The notes under the pieces: generated by a model
Database searches by the model: none
Seen by the model: the letters and a program-made list of their open reading frames with translations, nothing else
What the model was told of the DNA's origin: nothing
Part shown: in pieces, positions 26,394 to 34,929 of the stretch
How the letters are laid out: each line of letters starts with the position of its first letter
Numbering within the stretch: position 1 is the stretch's first letter
Program-made: the position numbers and the translations under genes
Origin: an uncultured Aquimarina sp.
GTDB lineage: Bacteria > Bacteroidota > Bacteroidia > Flavobacteriales > Flavobacteriaceae
Direction of reading: 5' to 3'
DNA length: 64,000 nucleotides
Assembly: GCF_947492405.1 (NCBI RefSeq)
Contig: NZ_CANLMP010000003.1
Location: 310,001 to 374,000, forward strand

Positions 26394-27044
26394 ATGAAAT
26401 CAAAAATTTTTAAAAAAATCACGACTAATTCGGTAGCGTTATTTTTCATTGTTTCGTTCCTTTTATCTTGTGAAAAAAACTCTCAAACTGATGATCTTAC
26501 AGAGGACTCTCAGCAAATAGATGTAACTGATGAAGAGCTTGCAGAGGATAAAGATTATATTGCTATGGAGAGCTTATCTGAAGAAATTTTTACAGAATAT
26601 AGAGCTGTATTGAAATCAAGTGGTGTTTCTATAGATGATTACAAGAAAATACTTTTAAACAAAGATGAAGAAGCGGCTGAAGAAATTTTTAGAGGGAAAG
26701 AAGAATTTTTCTCAAATAAGATTAGCTTAATGAAAATGCACATAGCTGTATTAAGTGAAAAATATCCATCATTGCAAGATGGCGTGCCTGTAGACGAAAC
26801 TTATGATGATTATATTTTGCGTTCGGAAAAATCTATAAATGGTTTAGAAACGGGTTTTTTGAATGATGCGGATTCTAAAAATTTATATAGATGTCCTCCT
26901 AGTTATTTTAGATGTATGGCAATTGCTTTTGGAACTGGAGGTATCTGTGTTGTAAGTACTGCTGGGTTGGTGAGTTGGGCTTGTATTCTTCTTTATGGGT
27001 TTCAGGCAATTGATTGTGTGTTGTCTCATTGTCAAAGGGTATAG
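26394..27044 (+). CDS. Lipoprotein with C-terminal six-cysteine hydrophobic module, unknown function
   Basis: 216 residues from the ATG at 26394, chosen because it gives a lipoprotein signal (MKSKIFKKITTNSVALFFIVSFLLSCEK). Residues about 25-155 are acidic and helical (DDLTEDSQQIDVTDEELAED and onward). The last 50 or so residues change character: small, hydrophobic and with six Cys (RCPPSYFRC, GTGGICVVSTAGLVSWACILL, DCVLSHCQRV). This resembles a disulfide-stabilised membrane-active peptide, such as halocin C8-like modules, attached to a polar precursor, but I do not recognise a family. A terminator follows at 27108. There are no neighbouring peptidase, ABC exporter or maturation genes. Confidence 0.65.
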   Translation: MKSKIFKKITTNSVALFFIVSFLLSCEKNSQTDDLTEDSQQIDVTDEELAEDKDYIAMESLSEEIFTEYRAVLKSSGVSIDDYKKILLNKDEEAAEEIFRGKEEFFSNKISLMKMHIAVLSEKYPSLQDGVPVDETYDDYILRSEKSINGLETGFLNDADSKNLYRCPPSYFRCMAIAFGTGGICVVSTAGLVSWACILLYGFQAIDCVLSHCQRV

Positions 27045-27107
27045 ATAGAAAGAAATGAAACCCTTGTTTATACGTATGATAAATACGTTGTTTTTGTAAA
27101 ATAAAGG

Positions 27108-27145
27108 AAACCGTTCAGGGTTGTTTAATTTCTGAACGGTTTTAT
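27108..27145 (+). terminator. Terminator of the Cys-rich lipoprotein gene
   Basis: 11-bp stem AAACCGTTCAG with CTGAACGGTTT, 13-base loop, followed by TTATATTTG. Confidence 0.7.
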
Positions 27146-27236
27146 ATTTGTTTGTCTTTTGTTGAGATGATTTATATTTAGTTTGGATATTGTATTGCTA
27201 TTAATGAAATAGAGTTCTCTGTATTTTAAAATACTT

Positions 27237-28472
27237 TTACCTATTCTTTTCCTCTATCCAACGAGACATGAATTCTGTACTTCTCAGCGTGTGGTATTGT
27301 AACATGGATCCTATAAAGTTTTTAGAACGATGATTTTCTAGGTTGTTCTGTAGTTCAACTATTTTTTGAATAAATTGATTGCTATACTTTTCTTTTGAAA
27401 ATAAGGTGTTAATAATTTCTATTCCATTTTGCTGTGCTTGGCTCCAAATGTTTTGATTGTTGTGTAATTTTACAGCAGCATTTGCAAATTCCTCCGGTTT
27501 GTCTTTGATAAATCCATTCCAGTCGGAATCTTCTCCAAGCATACCTTCTGCTCCGATTGAAGAAGTGATACTAGGAGTGCCGTATAACATTGCTTCAGCT
27601 AATTTGCCTTTGATTCCTGCTCCAAAGCGCAAAGGTGCAAGGCATACACGTGCTTGTTTCATAACCTCCTGAGCATTTTTTGCCCAACCTTTGATGTGGA
27701 AGCCTTGCTGTGCATTGTGTAATTGTGTTGCTTTTGGTGGGGGGTATGCGCCATATATGTGTAATTCTACTTCGGGTAATTGTTTTTTTATTAAGGGCCA
27801 GATAGTTTCTTTAAGGTATAGAATACTATTCCAGTTTGGTTCATGGCGAAAATTTCCAATGGTTATAAAATGATTTCTTTTGCTAAACGTGGGCCACTTT
27901 TGTTTTGTTTCTTCTGTAATTGAATCTAAGAGAAAAGGAAGGTGGTGTGTTAATTCTTTATCAATGTTAAATTCCTTTTTTAATAGGTTTGTTTCGAAAT
28001 CAGAAATAATTAAGGAAAGGTCACAGCGATAAATGCTGGCAATTTCTCTTTTTGTAATGTCACTTTTTTTTAAATCTGAATAATTAAATGTGGTTCCAGC
28101 TTTAAATGCTTCTTGTCTTGTTTTGCGAAGACAGTGTAGATCCTCGGTATTTAAAATTTTAAGAGTATCTGGAAGGTGTTTTGTAACTCTCCATCCGAAT
28201 TGCTCTTCTGTCATGAATCTATCAAACACTACGATATTTGGGTGTAATTTATTAAGGAAATTATCAAAACTATCATTGTTGATTTCGATATTGGCCTTAC
28301 TAACACCAAGTGTTTCGATGTTATGCATATGATTATTTTCTGCAGCTGTACTTGCAAAAGTAATTTTCCACCCCTCAGATAAGAATAGTTGTATTAGTTG
28401 TAGCATTCGGGCTCCCGCTGCTGATGAATTAGGTTCTGGCCATACATTGCCTATGATTAGAATGCTATTCAT
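27237..28472 (-). CDS. Glycosyltransferase, GT4 (GT-B) family
   Basis: 411 residues. The N-terminal half starts MNSILIIGNVWPEPNSSAAGARM, a GT-B acceptor-domain start. The C-terminal nucleotide-sugar domain contains the FITIGNFRHEPNWNSILYLK strand, the VCLAPLRFGAGIKGKLAEAM donor-binding motif with its Lys and Glu residues, and GTPSITSSIGAEGM. The sugar donor and acceptor are unknown; a role in polysaccharide or surface glycan synthesis is possible. It is a single minus-strand gene, separated by a terminator from the Zn-ribbon/Nif3 pair upstream. Confidence 0.85.
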   Translation of the reverse strand: MNSILIIGNVWPEPNSSAAGARMLQLIQLFLSEGWKITFASTAAENNHMHNIETLGVSKANIEINNDSFDNFLNKLHPNIVVFDRFMTEEQFGWRVTKHLPDTLKILNTEDLHCLRKTRQEAFKAGTTFNYSDLKKSDITKREIASIYRCDLSLIISDFETNLLKKEFNIDKELTHHLPFLLDSITEETKQKWPTFSKRNHFITIGNFRHEPNWNSILYLKETIWPLIKKQLPEVELHIYGAYPPPKATQLHNAQQGFHIKGWAKNAQEVMKQARVCLAPLRFGAGIKGKLAEAMLYGTPSITSSIGAEGMLGEDSDWNGFIKDKPEEFANAAVKLHNNQNIWSQAQQNGIEIINTLFSKEKYSNQFIQKIVELQNNLENHRSKNFIGSMLQYHTLRSTEFMSRWIEEKNR

Positions 28473-28492
28473 TTGTTGTTTTTGTAAAAAAT

Positions 28493-28519
28493 AAAAAAGC
28501 CTCAGAAATATCTGAGGCT
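28493..28519 (-). terminator. Terminator of the Nif3-like/Zn-ribbon-fold unit
   Basis: On the minus strand the stem AGCCTCAG/CTGAGGCT with a six-base loop is followed by TTTTTTAT. Confidence 0.85.
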
Positions 28520-28543
28520 ATAATATTATATAAAAAAATAAAT

Positions 28544-29323
28544 TTAAGACAGTTTAGAAAACATTGTCTCCATTTTTTCCTTTTCTTCTTGTGCTAATGC
28601 TTGATCTACTAATATACGACCACTATGCTCGTCTGTAATAATTTTTTTACGAGAAGCAATCTCCATCTGAACTTGAGGGGGGATTGTGAAGAAAGAACCT
28701 CCAGAAGCTCCACGCTCAATAGGTACAACTGCTAATCCGTTCTTAACATTGTTTCTGATTCTGTTATAAGCAGCTACCAATCTCTCTTCTATTTGTTTTT
28801 GGAAATCTTCTGACTTAGCTATTAGAGCTTGTTCTTCTTTTTCAGTTTCAGCAAGAATAGCATCAAGTTCTCCTTTTTTATGACTAAGGTGTTTGTTTCT
28901 TTCAGAAAGACGTTCCTTAGTTTGATCGATAATTTCATTTTTCTGAACGATCTGTGCTTTAAATTCTTTAATATGCTTATCAGATAGCTCGATTTCTAGT
29001 TCCTGAAACTCTATTTCTTTACTAAGAGAGTTGTATTCACGATTGTTTCGTACATTTTTTTGTTGCTCTCCGTATTTTTTGATTAAAGATTTAGCTTCTT
29101 CGATTAGATTCTTCTTCGTCTTGATGCTTTCGTCAATAGTCTCAAGATCTACATTTAATTTTTCTAATCTTTTATTTAATCCGGCTACTTCATCTTCGAG
29201 ATCTTCAACTTCTAATGGAAGCTCTCCACGCACGTTTCTAATCTCATCAACTCTAGAGTCAATTAATTGCAAATCGTATAATGCTCTTAATTTTTGCTCA
29301 ACAGTAACTTCTTTCTTTGCCAT
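28544..29323 (-). CDS. Coiled-coil protein of the C4 zinc-ribbon (DUF164-like) family without zinc ligands
   Basis: 259 residues. Residues about 10-195 are a long antiparallel coiled coil (LYDLQLIDSRVDEIRNVRGE, then heptads rich in Glu, Lys and Leu). The C-terminal domain keeps the order of the bacterial family ERGxxGGxFxxIPPQ...IxxxExxGRILVD. In related proteins this holds CxxC pairs, but here it reads ERGASGGSFFTIPPQ and DEHSGRILVD, so all four Cys are replaced. The whole protein contains no Cys. Zinc binding is therefore unlikely, while the fold is probably kept. The gene starts 3 bases after the stop of the Nif3-like gene, a pairing I recall as common in Bacteroidota. The function is unknown; nucleic-acid or scaffold roles have been suggested for the family. 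Confidence 0.85.
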   Translation of the reverse strand: MAKKEVTVEQKLRALYDLQLIDSRVDEIRNVRGELPLEVEDLEDEVAGLNKRLEKLNVDLETIDESIKTKKNLIEEAKSLIKKYGEQQKNVRNNREYNSLSKEIEFQELEIELSDKHIKEFKAQIVQKNEIIDQTKERLSERNKHLSHKKGELDAILAETEKEEQALIAKSEDFQKQIEERLVAAYNRIRNNVKNGLAVVPIERGASGGSFFTIPPQVQMEIASRKKIITDEHSGRILVDQALAQEEKEKMETMFSKLS

Positions 29324-29326
29324 ATT

Positions 29327-30421
29327 TTATATGTATTGAATGGGATTGGTGTTTTTATCCGATAAAATGATTGCAAAATTACTAATTTTTTTTCTAAGAT
29401 AGCTAACAATTAAGTTTTTTGTGTACTGCTCACTTTCATAATGACCAATATCTGCGAGAATAAGTTTATTTTCCGCTTCATAAAACTGGTGATATTTTAG
29501 ATCAGCTGTTATAAATATGTCTGCTCCAGCATTTTGGGCGTTTTTAATGGCGAAACTACCGCTACCACCTAACACAGCAACTTTTTTAATTGGCTTGTTC
29601 AATAGTGCAGAATGTCTAACGCAGCCTGTTTGAAAAATTTCTTTGATATGTTTTAAAAATAGAATCTCATCCATTTCTTCTGGTAATTCACCAATCATTC
29701 CCATACCGATATGCTGGTTTCTGTTTTCTAAAGTTGTAATTTCATAAGCAACTTCTTCATAAGAGTGATTATCTAGTAATGCTTTTAAAATTTTATTTTC
29801 ATTGTGTTTAGCATATGTAATCTGTATTTGAGTTTCGTTTTCGTAATGTGTTTTGCCAATTTCTCCAATGGATGGATTTGTGTTTTCCGAAGCTCTAAAA
29901 GTCCCAGTTCCATCTGATGAAAAACTGCAATTATCATAATTACCAATAGTGCCAGCTCCTGCATCGAATAGTTTAGATCGTAACGAATCAGCTTCTTTAT
30001 TAGGAGCAAAAGTGATCAATTTTTTTATGTTTCCACTTTGTGGGATCAGAATTTTTCGATTCAATAATCCTAGTTGTTCGCAGATCATATCATTCACTCC
30101 ATGAAAGGCATTGTCAAGTGCTGTATGGATTGCAAAAATAGCAATATCATGTTTTATCGCTTTCATAACCACACGTTCTACGTAATTGTTACCGTTAAAT
30201 TTTTTAATGCCTTTGAAAACTATGGGATGGAAGCTAACAATAAGATTGCAGTTTTTTTCTATGGCTTCGTCTATTATAATTTCTAAAGCATCTAGTGTAA
30301 CAAGAATCCCTGTAATAGTTGTGTTTTTATTTCCAACTAATAACCCTACGTTGTCAAAATCTTCAGCATAGTTCATTGGAGCTAAAGTTTCAAGGTGTTG
30401 TATAACCTCTTTAATCTGCAT
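29327..30421 (-). CDS. Nif3-like dinuclear metal centre protein (YbgI family)
   Basis: 364 residues. The N-terminus MQIKEVIQHLETLAPMNYAEDFDNVGLLVG and the metal-binding NLIVSFHPIVFKG, FAIHTALDN and C-terminal DIGHYESEQY segments are hallmarks of Nif3/YbgI proteins, which form toroidal hexamers with two metals per subunit. The central insertion of about 120 residues (PII-like domain) gives the long form. The family is often annotated as GTP cyclohydrolase I type 2; the reaction is unsettled. It is the first gene of a two-gene unit with the coiled-coil protein and divergent from lpxK. Confidence 0.92.
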   Translation of the reverse strand: MQIKEVIQHLETLAPMNYAEDFDNVGLLVGNKNTTITGILVTLDALEIIIDEAIEKNCNLIVSFHPIVFKGIKKFNGNNYVERVVMKAIKHDIAIFAIHTALDNAFHGVNDMICEQLGLLNRKILIPQSGNIKKLITFAPNKEADSLRSKLFDAGAGTIGNYDNCSFSSDGTGTFRASENTNPSIGEIGKTHYENETQIQITYAKHNENKILKALLDNHSYEEVAYEITTLENRNQHIGMGMIGELPEEMDEILFLKHIKEIFQTGCVRHSALLNKPIKKVAVLGGSGSFAIKNAQNAGADIFITADLKYHQFYEAENKLILADIGHYESEQYTKNLIVSYLRKKISNFAIILSDKNTNPIQYI

Positions 30422-30488
30422 TTGTGAATGTTTTTAAATATAAATTGAATGTAAAAAAACTTTTGCCAATAATCAAAGTTTCGTTTTA

Positions 30489-30496
30489 TACATTTG
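30489..30496 (+). promoter_or_regulatory. Promoter -7 box of lpxK
   Basis: TACATTTG matches TAnnTTTG. A TTG at 30463-30465 is 23 bases upstream, slightly longer than usual. The TTG start of lpxK is 34 bases downstream. Confidence 0.55.
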
Positions 30497-30530
30497 TCGT
30501 TATAAAATTATAAATAGTAAGTATAAGCGT

Positions 30531-31538
30531 TTGGATTTATTACGAAAAATACTTTTACCGATTGTTCCTGTGTACTATTTCGTGACTTGGTTACGTAATA
30601 AATTGTATGATTTAGAGATAAAAAAATCAGTTTCATATGATTTTCCAGTGATTGCAGTGGGTAATTTAAGTGTCGGCGGAACTGGCAAATCACCTATGGT
30701 GGAATACCTTATTCGATTGCTAAAAGATAAAGTAACGTTAGCAACGCTTAGTAGAGGGTACAAAAGAGAAACAAAAGGGTTTCTTGAGGTTAAACCAAGT
30801 GCTACTGCGAAAGAAGTAGGGGATGAGCCATTACAGTTTAAAACTAAATTTACAAATGTAACAGTGGCTGTTGATGGAGATAGGCGTAATGGTATAACAA
30901 ACTTAAAAACTCGGAATTCTAATCTTGAAGTCATTTTGTTAGATGATGCTTATCAACATCGTAAAGTAAAAGCAGGATTTTATATTTTACTTACTCCATA
31001 TTATGATTTATATTGTAACGATATCGTATTACCTACAGGGAATTTAAGAGAACCTAGAAGTGGTGCAGATCGCGCAGATATTATTGTGGTTACCAAATGT
31101 CCAAATGGTTTAGGAAATGAAATCATGGGAGAGATTGAAAAGAAATTAAAAGTAAAGCCTTTTCAAACCTTATTTTTTTCTACAATTGATTATGGAAATA
31201 ATATTATTAATGCATCTGGCAATCGATCATTAAGTACTCTTAAAAAGACTTCATTCGCTTTGGTTACAGGAATTGCTAACCCTAAACCGTTAGTAGATTA
31301 TTATCATTCGTTAGGTCTTAATTTTAGTCATATTAATTTTCCTGATCATCATAACTTTACGGATGCTGAGCTTGATCTGTTAAAAAAGCATAAATTGATA
31401 GTTACTACAGAAAAAGATTATGTGAGGTTAGCTCCTAATTTTTCTGAAGATATATTGTGGTACCAACCCATTGAGATGAAATTTATCAAAAACCAAGATA
31501 CTTTTGACAAAAGTATATTATCTTATATAAAAAAATGA
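30531..31538 (+). CDS. lpxK: Tetraacyldisaccharide 4'-kinase
   Basis: 335 residues. LpxK phosphorylates the 4' position of the lipid A disaccharide at the inner membrane. The P-loop VGGTGKSP is at about 48-55, followed by TLSRGYKRETKGF, the VGDEPLQF loop, LLDDAYQHRKV and NFPDHHNFTDAEL. The start is a TTG codon (30531): a stop lies in frame just upstream, and the protein begins with the normal LpxK N-terminus (DLLRKILLPIVPVYYFVTWLRN-like, about 20 residues of membrane-associating helix). The stop codon lies inside the stem of its terminator. Confidence 0.93.
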   Translation: MDLLRKILLPIVPVYYFVTWLRNKLYDLEIKKSVSYDFPVIAVGNLSVGGTGKSPMVEYLIRLLKDKVTLATLSRGYKRETKGFLEVKPSATAKEVGDEPLQFKTKFTNVTVAVDGDRRNGITNLKTRNSNLEVILLDDAYQHRKVKAGFYILLTPYYDLYCNDIVLPTGNLREPRSGADRADIIVVTKCPNGLGNEIMGEIEKKLKVKPFQTLFFSTIDYGNNIINASGNRSLSTLKKTSFALVTGIANPKPLVDYYHSLGLNFSHINFPDHHNFTDAELDLLKKHKLIVTTEKDYVRLAPNFSEDILWYQPIEMKFIKNQDTFDKSILSYIKK

Positions 31539-31562
31539 GATCCTATATGTGATCTCATTTTT
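31531..31562 (+). terminator. Terminator of lpxK
   Basis: 12-bp stem AAAAATGAGATC/GATCTCATTTTT with an eight-base loop. The lpxK TGA at 31536-31538 is within the left arm. Confidence 0.85.
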
Positions 31563-31652
31563 AATGTTTTGGCTAACTCAAATCAAACAGAGAAATAATT
31601 GTATCTCTTCTTATGTTTGAGTTATATATTAATCAATAGATATGCCAAACCT

Positions 31653-33875
31653 TTAAGAAGTGGTTTGTTTTTTTGACAATGCTTTATGCAGTTTAGTAAA
31701 AAACTCTTCTGTTTTATAGGGTTTAGGAATGATGTCATTAAAACCATTGTTATAGAATTCATCTAAATTATCGTCCAGAGTTACAGCAGTTAAAGCTACA
31801 ATAGGAATTTCGGTATTGAATTCTCTAATTTGTTTTGTTGCTTCGATTCCACTTATTCCTGGCATATGAATATCCATAAGAACTAAATCAAATTCGCTAT
31901 TTTTTACTTTATTGACAGCAATGTCGCCATTATCGGCCACGTCACAGATCATTTTGTTTTTCTCTAATATTTTCCTGGTTATAAGTTGATTGATTTTATT
32001 GTCTTCCACAACCAGAACTCTTTTGTCTATCATTACGCTATAGTCGATCTTTTTGGCTTCTTCTTGATAATTAGAGACAACATCTTCAAACACTTCAAAT
32101 TTAAGATCGAAATGGAATCTGGATCCCTGTCCTAATTCACTTTCTAATTTGATTTCACTATCCATTAGAGAGAGTAGGTTTTTAACGATGGATAATCCTA
32201 AGCCGGTCCCTCCGAATTTTCTATTAATCTGAACTGATCCTTGTGTGAAATTTTCAAAAATACTCTGTTGCTTTTTATCAGATATACCAACTCCATTATC
32301 CTTAATTTCAAAATTAAGAAAAACCTTGTTTTCAATATGGTTGATCATCTTCACTTTAATCCAGATGTCTCCATTTTGAGTAAACTTAATAGAGTTTCCT
32401 ATAAGATTGATGAGAATTTGCGATATTTTCAGCGGATCACCTTTAAGTTTAGTAGGGATTGATTTGTCAAATTCGTAATGAAGATTATTATTACGATCTT
32501 TTGCTGACTTTCCTAAAGCTATTAAAACATCATTAATTCTTTTTTGTAGATTAAAAGAAGTATTTTCTATTTCTACTTTGTTTGCTTCTAATTTGTTTAA
32601 GTCTAGGATATTATTAATTAAAGAAAGTAGATATTCTCCAGAAAATTTAAGAGAATTTAGATGTTCTTTTTGATTAGGAGTAGGGCTTTCTTCTAACAAT
32701 AAATGTGTTAACCCTGTAACTGCATATAAAGGTGTTCTTAATTCGTGTGTTATAGTGGATAAGAATTGAACTTTTGCTTCACTTGCTCGTTCTGCATTTT
32801 CTTTTGCTAAAATTAGTTCAGTATTTTTATTTTGTAATAATTCGTTGGCTCTTGCTCTCAGGTTGTTGTTTTTATATAAAGAAAGAGTAAGAAGTGATAA
32901 AATTGTTATTAGTGCAATACTTAAAATAGTGGTAAGTCTTCCCAGTTTAAGTGATTTTTGTTGTTGCTTGTTTTCTTCAGTAAGCTCTTCTATTTTAACT
33001 TTATCATCACCTAACCCCAATTTTGCTCTTGCATCCTGAGCGATTATTTCTTTGTTGATATTGAATAAAGAATCTTTAAATTGTTGATGAGATCTTAGAT
33101 TAACAAGTGATGTTTCAAATTCTTCTTTCTTTTCATAGATCTGGCTATACAATTGAAAACTTTCTGATTGTATTTCGAAATATCCCATTTCAGAACCTAT
33201 CTGCATTGCTAAATCATTAGTAGCTATGGCATCATCTAATGAATCTAATGCCATTTGGGCTCTTGCTTTATTTGTATAAAGTTTTGCTTTATAATACGAT
33301 TGTTCAAGAAAATCAACTTTCGGAAGTCCGCTATTAAAATGTTTGATTGCCATTTCTGGTTGATTCATTTCCAGAGCTAAAAGACCTGCATTAATTTTTG
33401 CAGGACCTTCTAATCTTTCTAGATTGTTTTTCTCAATTAATGAGTACGCAAGTTCCAGGTGTTTTTTTGCTTTTTCGAAATTTTTAAGTTTTGTATGTAT
33501 CGATCCGCAAACATTATAAGAATTAGCTAATGCAATTTCATCTTCTTGCTTAGTTTGGATTTTTATAGCATTTGTTATTTGTTCTTTTGCACTTTTTAGA
33601 TCACCTAGTTCCAAATATAATTCTGCTAAAACTCGATTTGTTTTAGCCCTATATGTTTTATTTTGATTTTCTACTGCAAGTTCTTTTGCTAGTGTAATAT
33701 TTTCTAAAGCAGTTGCTAATTGAGCTGTGTTTATAGCGTAAGAAGCTTTGGTTAGATAGTTCTCAATAGAATCCTTAACTCCTCTGTTTTCTTGGATTTC
33801 TCCAGTTTGCGAAGAAGCTATGAAGCTACAGCTAAATAAAAATATAAATATAAAATTTTTGATTTGGGTTGGCAT
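31653..33875 (-). CDS. Hybrid sensor histidine kinase with periplasmic TPR sensor and receiver domain
   Basis: 740 residues. A signal peptide (MPTQIKNFIFIFLFSCSFIASSQ) precedes a TPR region at about 30-290, then one transmembrane segment (TTILSIALITILSLLTLSLY) and a short coiled coil. HisKA follows with the phosphoacceptor His377 in THELRTPLY. HATPase_c has the N box (ILINLIGNSIKF), G1 (DNGVGIS) and G2 (GGTGLGLSI). A C-terminal receiver carries the acidic pocket VVEDN, phosphoacceptor Asp668 in LMDIHMPG, and Lys of PKPYK. No DNA-binding output is present, so a separate phosphotransfer partner is needed. It lies 28 bases after the GAPDH gene on the same strand, suggesting co-transcription with lipA and gapdh. 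Confidence 0.93.
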   Translation of the reverse strand: MPTQIKNFIFIFLFSCSFIASSQTGEIQENRGVKDSIENYLTKASYAINTAQLATALENITLAKELAVENQNKTYRAKTNRVLAELYLELGDLKSAKEQITNAIKIQTKQEDEIALANSYNVCGSIHTKLKNFEKAKKHLELAYSLIEKNNLERLEGPAKINAGLLALEMNQPEMAIKHFNSGLPKVDFLEQSYYKAKLYTNKARAQMALDSLDDAIATNDLAMQIGSEMGYFEIQSESFQLYSQIYEKKEEFETSLVNLRSHQQFKDSLFNINKEIIAQDARAKLGLGDDKVKIEELTEENKQQQKSLKLGRLTTILSIALITILSLLTLSLYKNNNLRARANELLQNKNTELILAKENAERASEAKVQFLSTITHELRTPLYAVTGLTHLLLEESPTPNQKEHLNSLKFSGEYLLSLINNILDLNKLEANKVEIENTSFNLQKRINDVLIALGKSAKDRNNNLHYEFDKSIPTKLKGDPLKISQILINLIGNSIKFTQNGDIWIKVKMINHIENKVFLNFEIKDNGVGISDKKQQSIFENFTQGSVQINRKFGGTGLGLSIVKNLLSLMDSEIKLESELGQGSRFHFDLKFEVFEDVVSNYQEEAKKIDYSVMIDKRVLVVEDNKINQLITRKILEKNKMICDVADNGDIAVNKVKNSEFDLVLMDIHMPGISGIEATKQIREFNTEIPIVALTAVTLDDNLDEFYNNGFNDIIPKPYKTEEFFTKLHKALSKKQTTS

Positions 33876-33903
33876 TTTCCTTGAAATAACTCAACTAATA
33901 TAG

Positions 33904-34908
33904 TTATTTCTTACAAATGTTGATAATTAAATCTATTATTCTGTTACTATATCCTATTTCATTATCATACCAGCCTATAATTTTAACCATTTTTCCAATA
34001 ACTGAAGTCATTAGAGAGTCGAAAACACAAGAATGTGGATTTCCTATGATATCTACAGATACAATTGGGTCTTCTGTGTAGGCTAAAATATCTTTTAGAT
34101 GAGATTCGGAAGCATTCTTAAATGCATTGTTTATTTCTTCTATTGAGGTCTCTTTTTTTACATTAAATGTTATATCAGTTAACGATCCATCTGGAACAGG
34201 GACTCTAATTCCACATCCTCCTATAACATTACTCAATTTTGGAAAAATCTTTGTTAATGCTTTTGCAGCTCCTGTGGTTGTAGGAACGATAGATTGACTT
34301 GCTGCTCGGGCTCTTCTCAAATCTCTATGAGGTTGATCGTGTAAACTTTGATCAGTTGTGTAACTATGAACTGTGGTTATGTACGCTTGCTCAATACCAC
34401 AAAGTTCATCTATTACTTTGATCATTGGAGCGGCATTATTGGTTGTACAAGAAGCATTAGATATGATGGTTTCCTTACCATTAAGGATATGTTCATTGAC
34501 ACCTAATACTATAGTTTTTATGGAATCTTCTAGAGGAGGAGCTGAAAGAATTACTTTTTTGGCTCCTGAGGTAATATGTTTTTGAGCAGCTTCTTTAGTT
34601 TTAAACTTTCCGGTAGCTTCTATTACGACATCAATATTGTGTTTTTTCCAATTACAATCACCAGGATGTTTTTCGTTTAGTAAAGGAATTGATTTATTGT
34701 TAACTATAATGATATTGTTTTTATGAGAAACATCATGAGTTAAAACCCCGTGAATACTGTCGTATTTAAGAAGGTGGCTTAGTGTTTTGGCATCGGCAAG
34801 ATCATTTATCGCTACGACTTCGATATCTGGATGATTGATTAATAACCTAAAAAGATTACGACCGATTCTTCCAAATCCGTTAATAGCTACTCTTATGGGT
34901 GTATTCAT
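33904..34908 (-). CDS. gap: Glyceraldehyde-3-phosphate dehydrogenase, type I
   Basis: 334 residues. The Rossmann motif INGFGRIGRNLFR is at 9-21, the catalytic Cys154 is in SNASCTTN, and the HSYTTDQSLHDQPHRDLRRARAA and WYDNEIGYS segments are intact. The residue after CTTN is Asn, where the common SCTTNCLAP form has Cys. The enzyme interconverts glyceraldehyde-3-phosphate and 1,3-bisphosphoglycerate. Flavobacteria often carry two GAPDH genes; which one this is cannot be told from the window. It lies between lipA (21 bases upstream) and the hybrid kinase (28 bases downstream). Confidence 0.95.
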   Translation of the reverse strand: MNTPIRVAINGFGRIGRNLFRLLINHPDIEVVAINDLADAKTLSHLLKYDSIHGVLTHDVSHKNNIIIVNNKSIPLLNEKHPGDCNWKKHNIDVVIEATGKFKTKEAAQKHITSGAKKVILSAPPLEDSIKTIVLGVNEHILNGKETIISNASCTTNNAAPMIKVIDELCGIEQAYITTVHSYTTDQSLHDQPHRDLRRARAASQSIVPTTTGAAKALTKIFPKLSNVIGGCGIRVPVPDGSLTDITFNVKKETSIEEINNAFKNASESHLKDILAYTEDPIVSVDIIGNPHSCVFDSLMTSVIGKMVKIIGWYDNEIGYSNRIIDLIINICKK

Positions 34909-34929
34909 TACTTGTTACTTGTGAAAAGA

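Noticed and set aside
31575..31623. Nested inverted repeats after the hybrid kinase gene, considered as a terminator
   Set aside because: Arms are short, the loop is long and no T tract follows on the minus strand.
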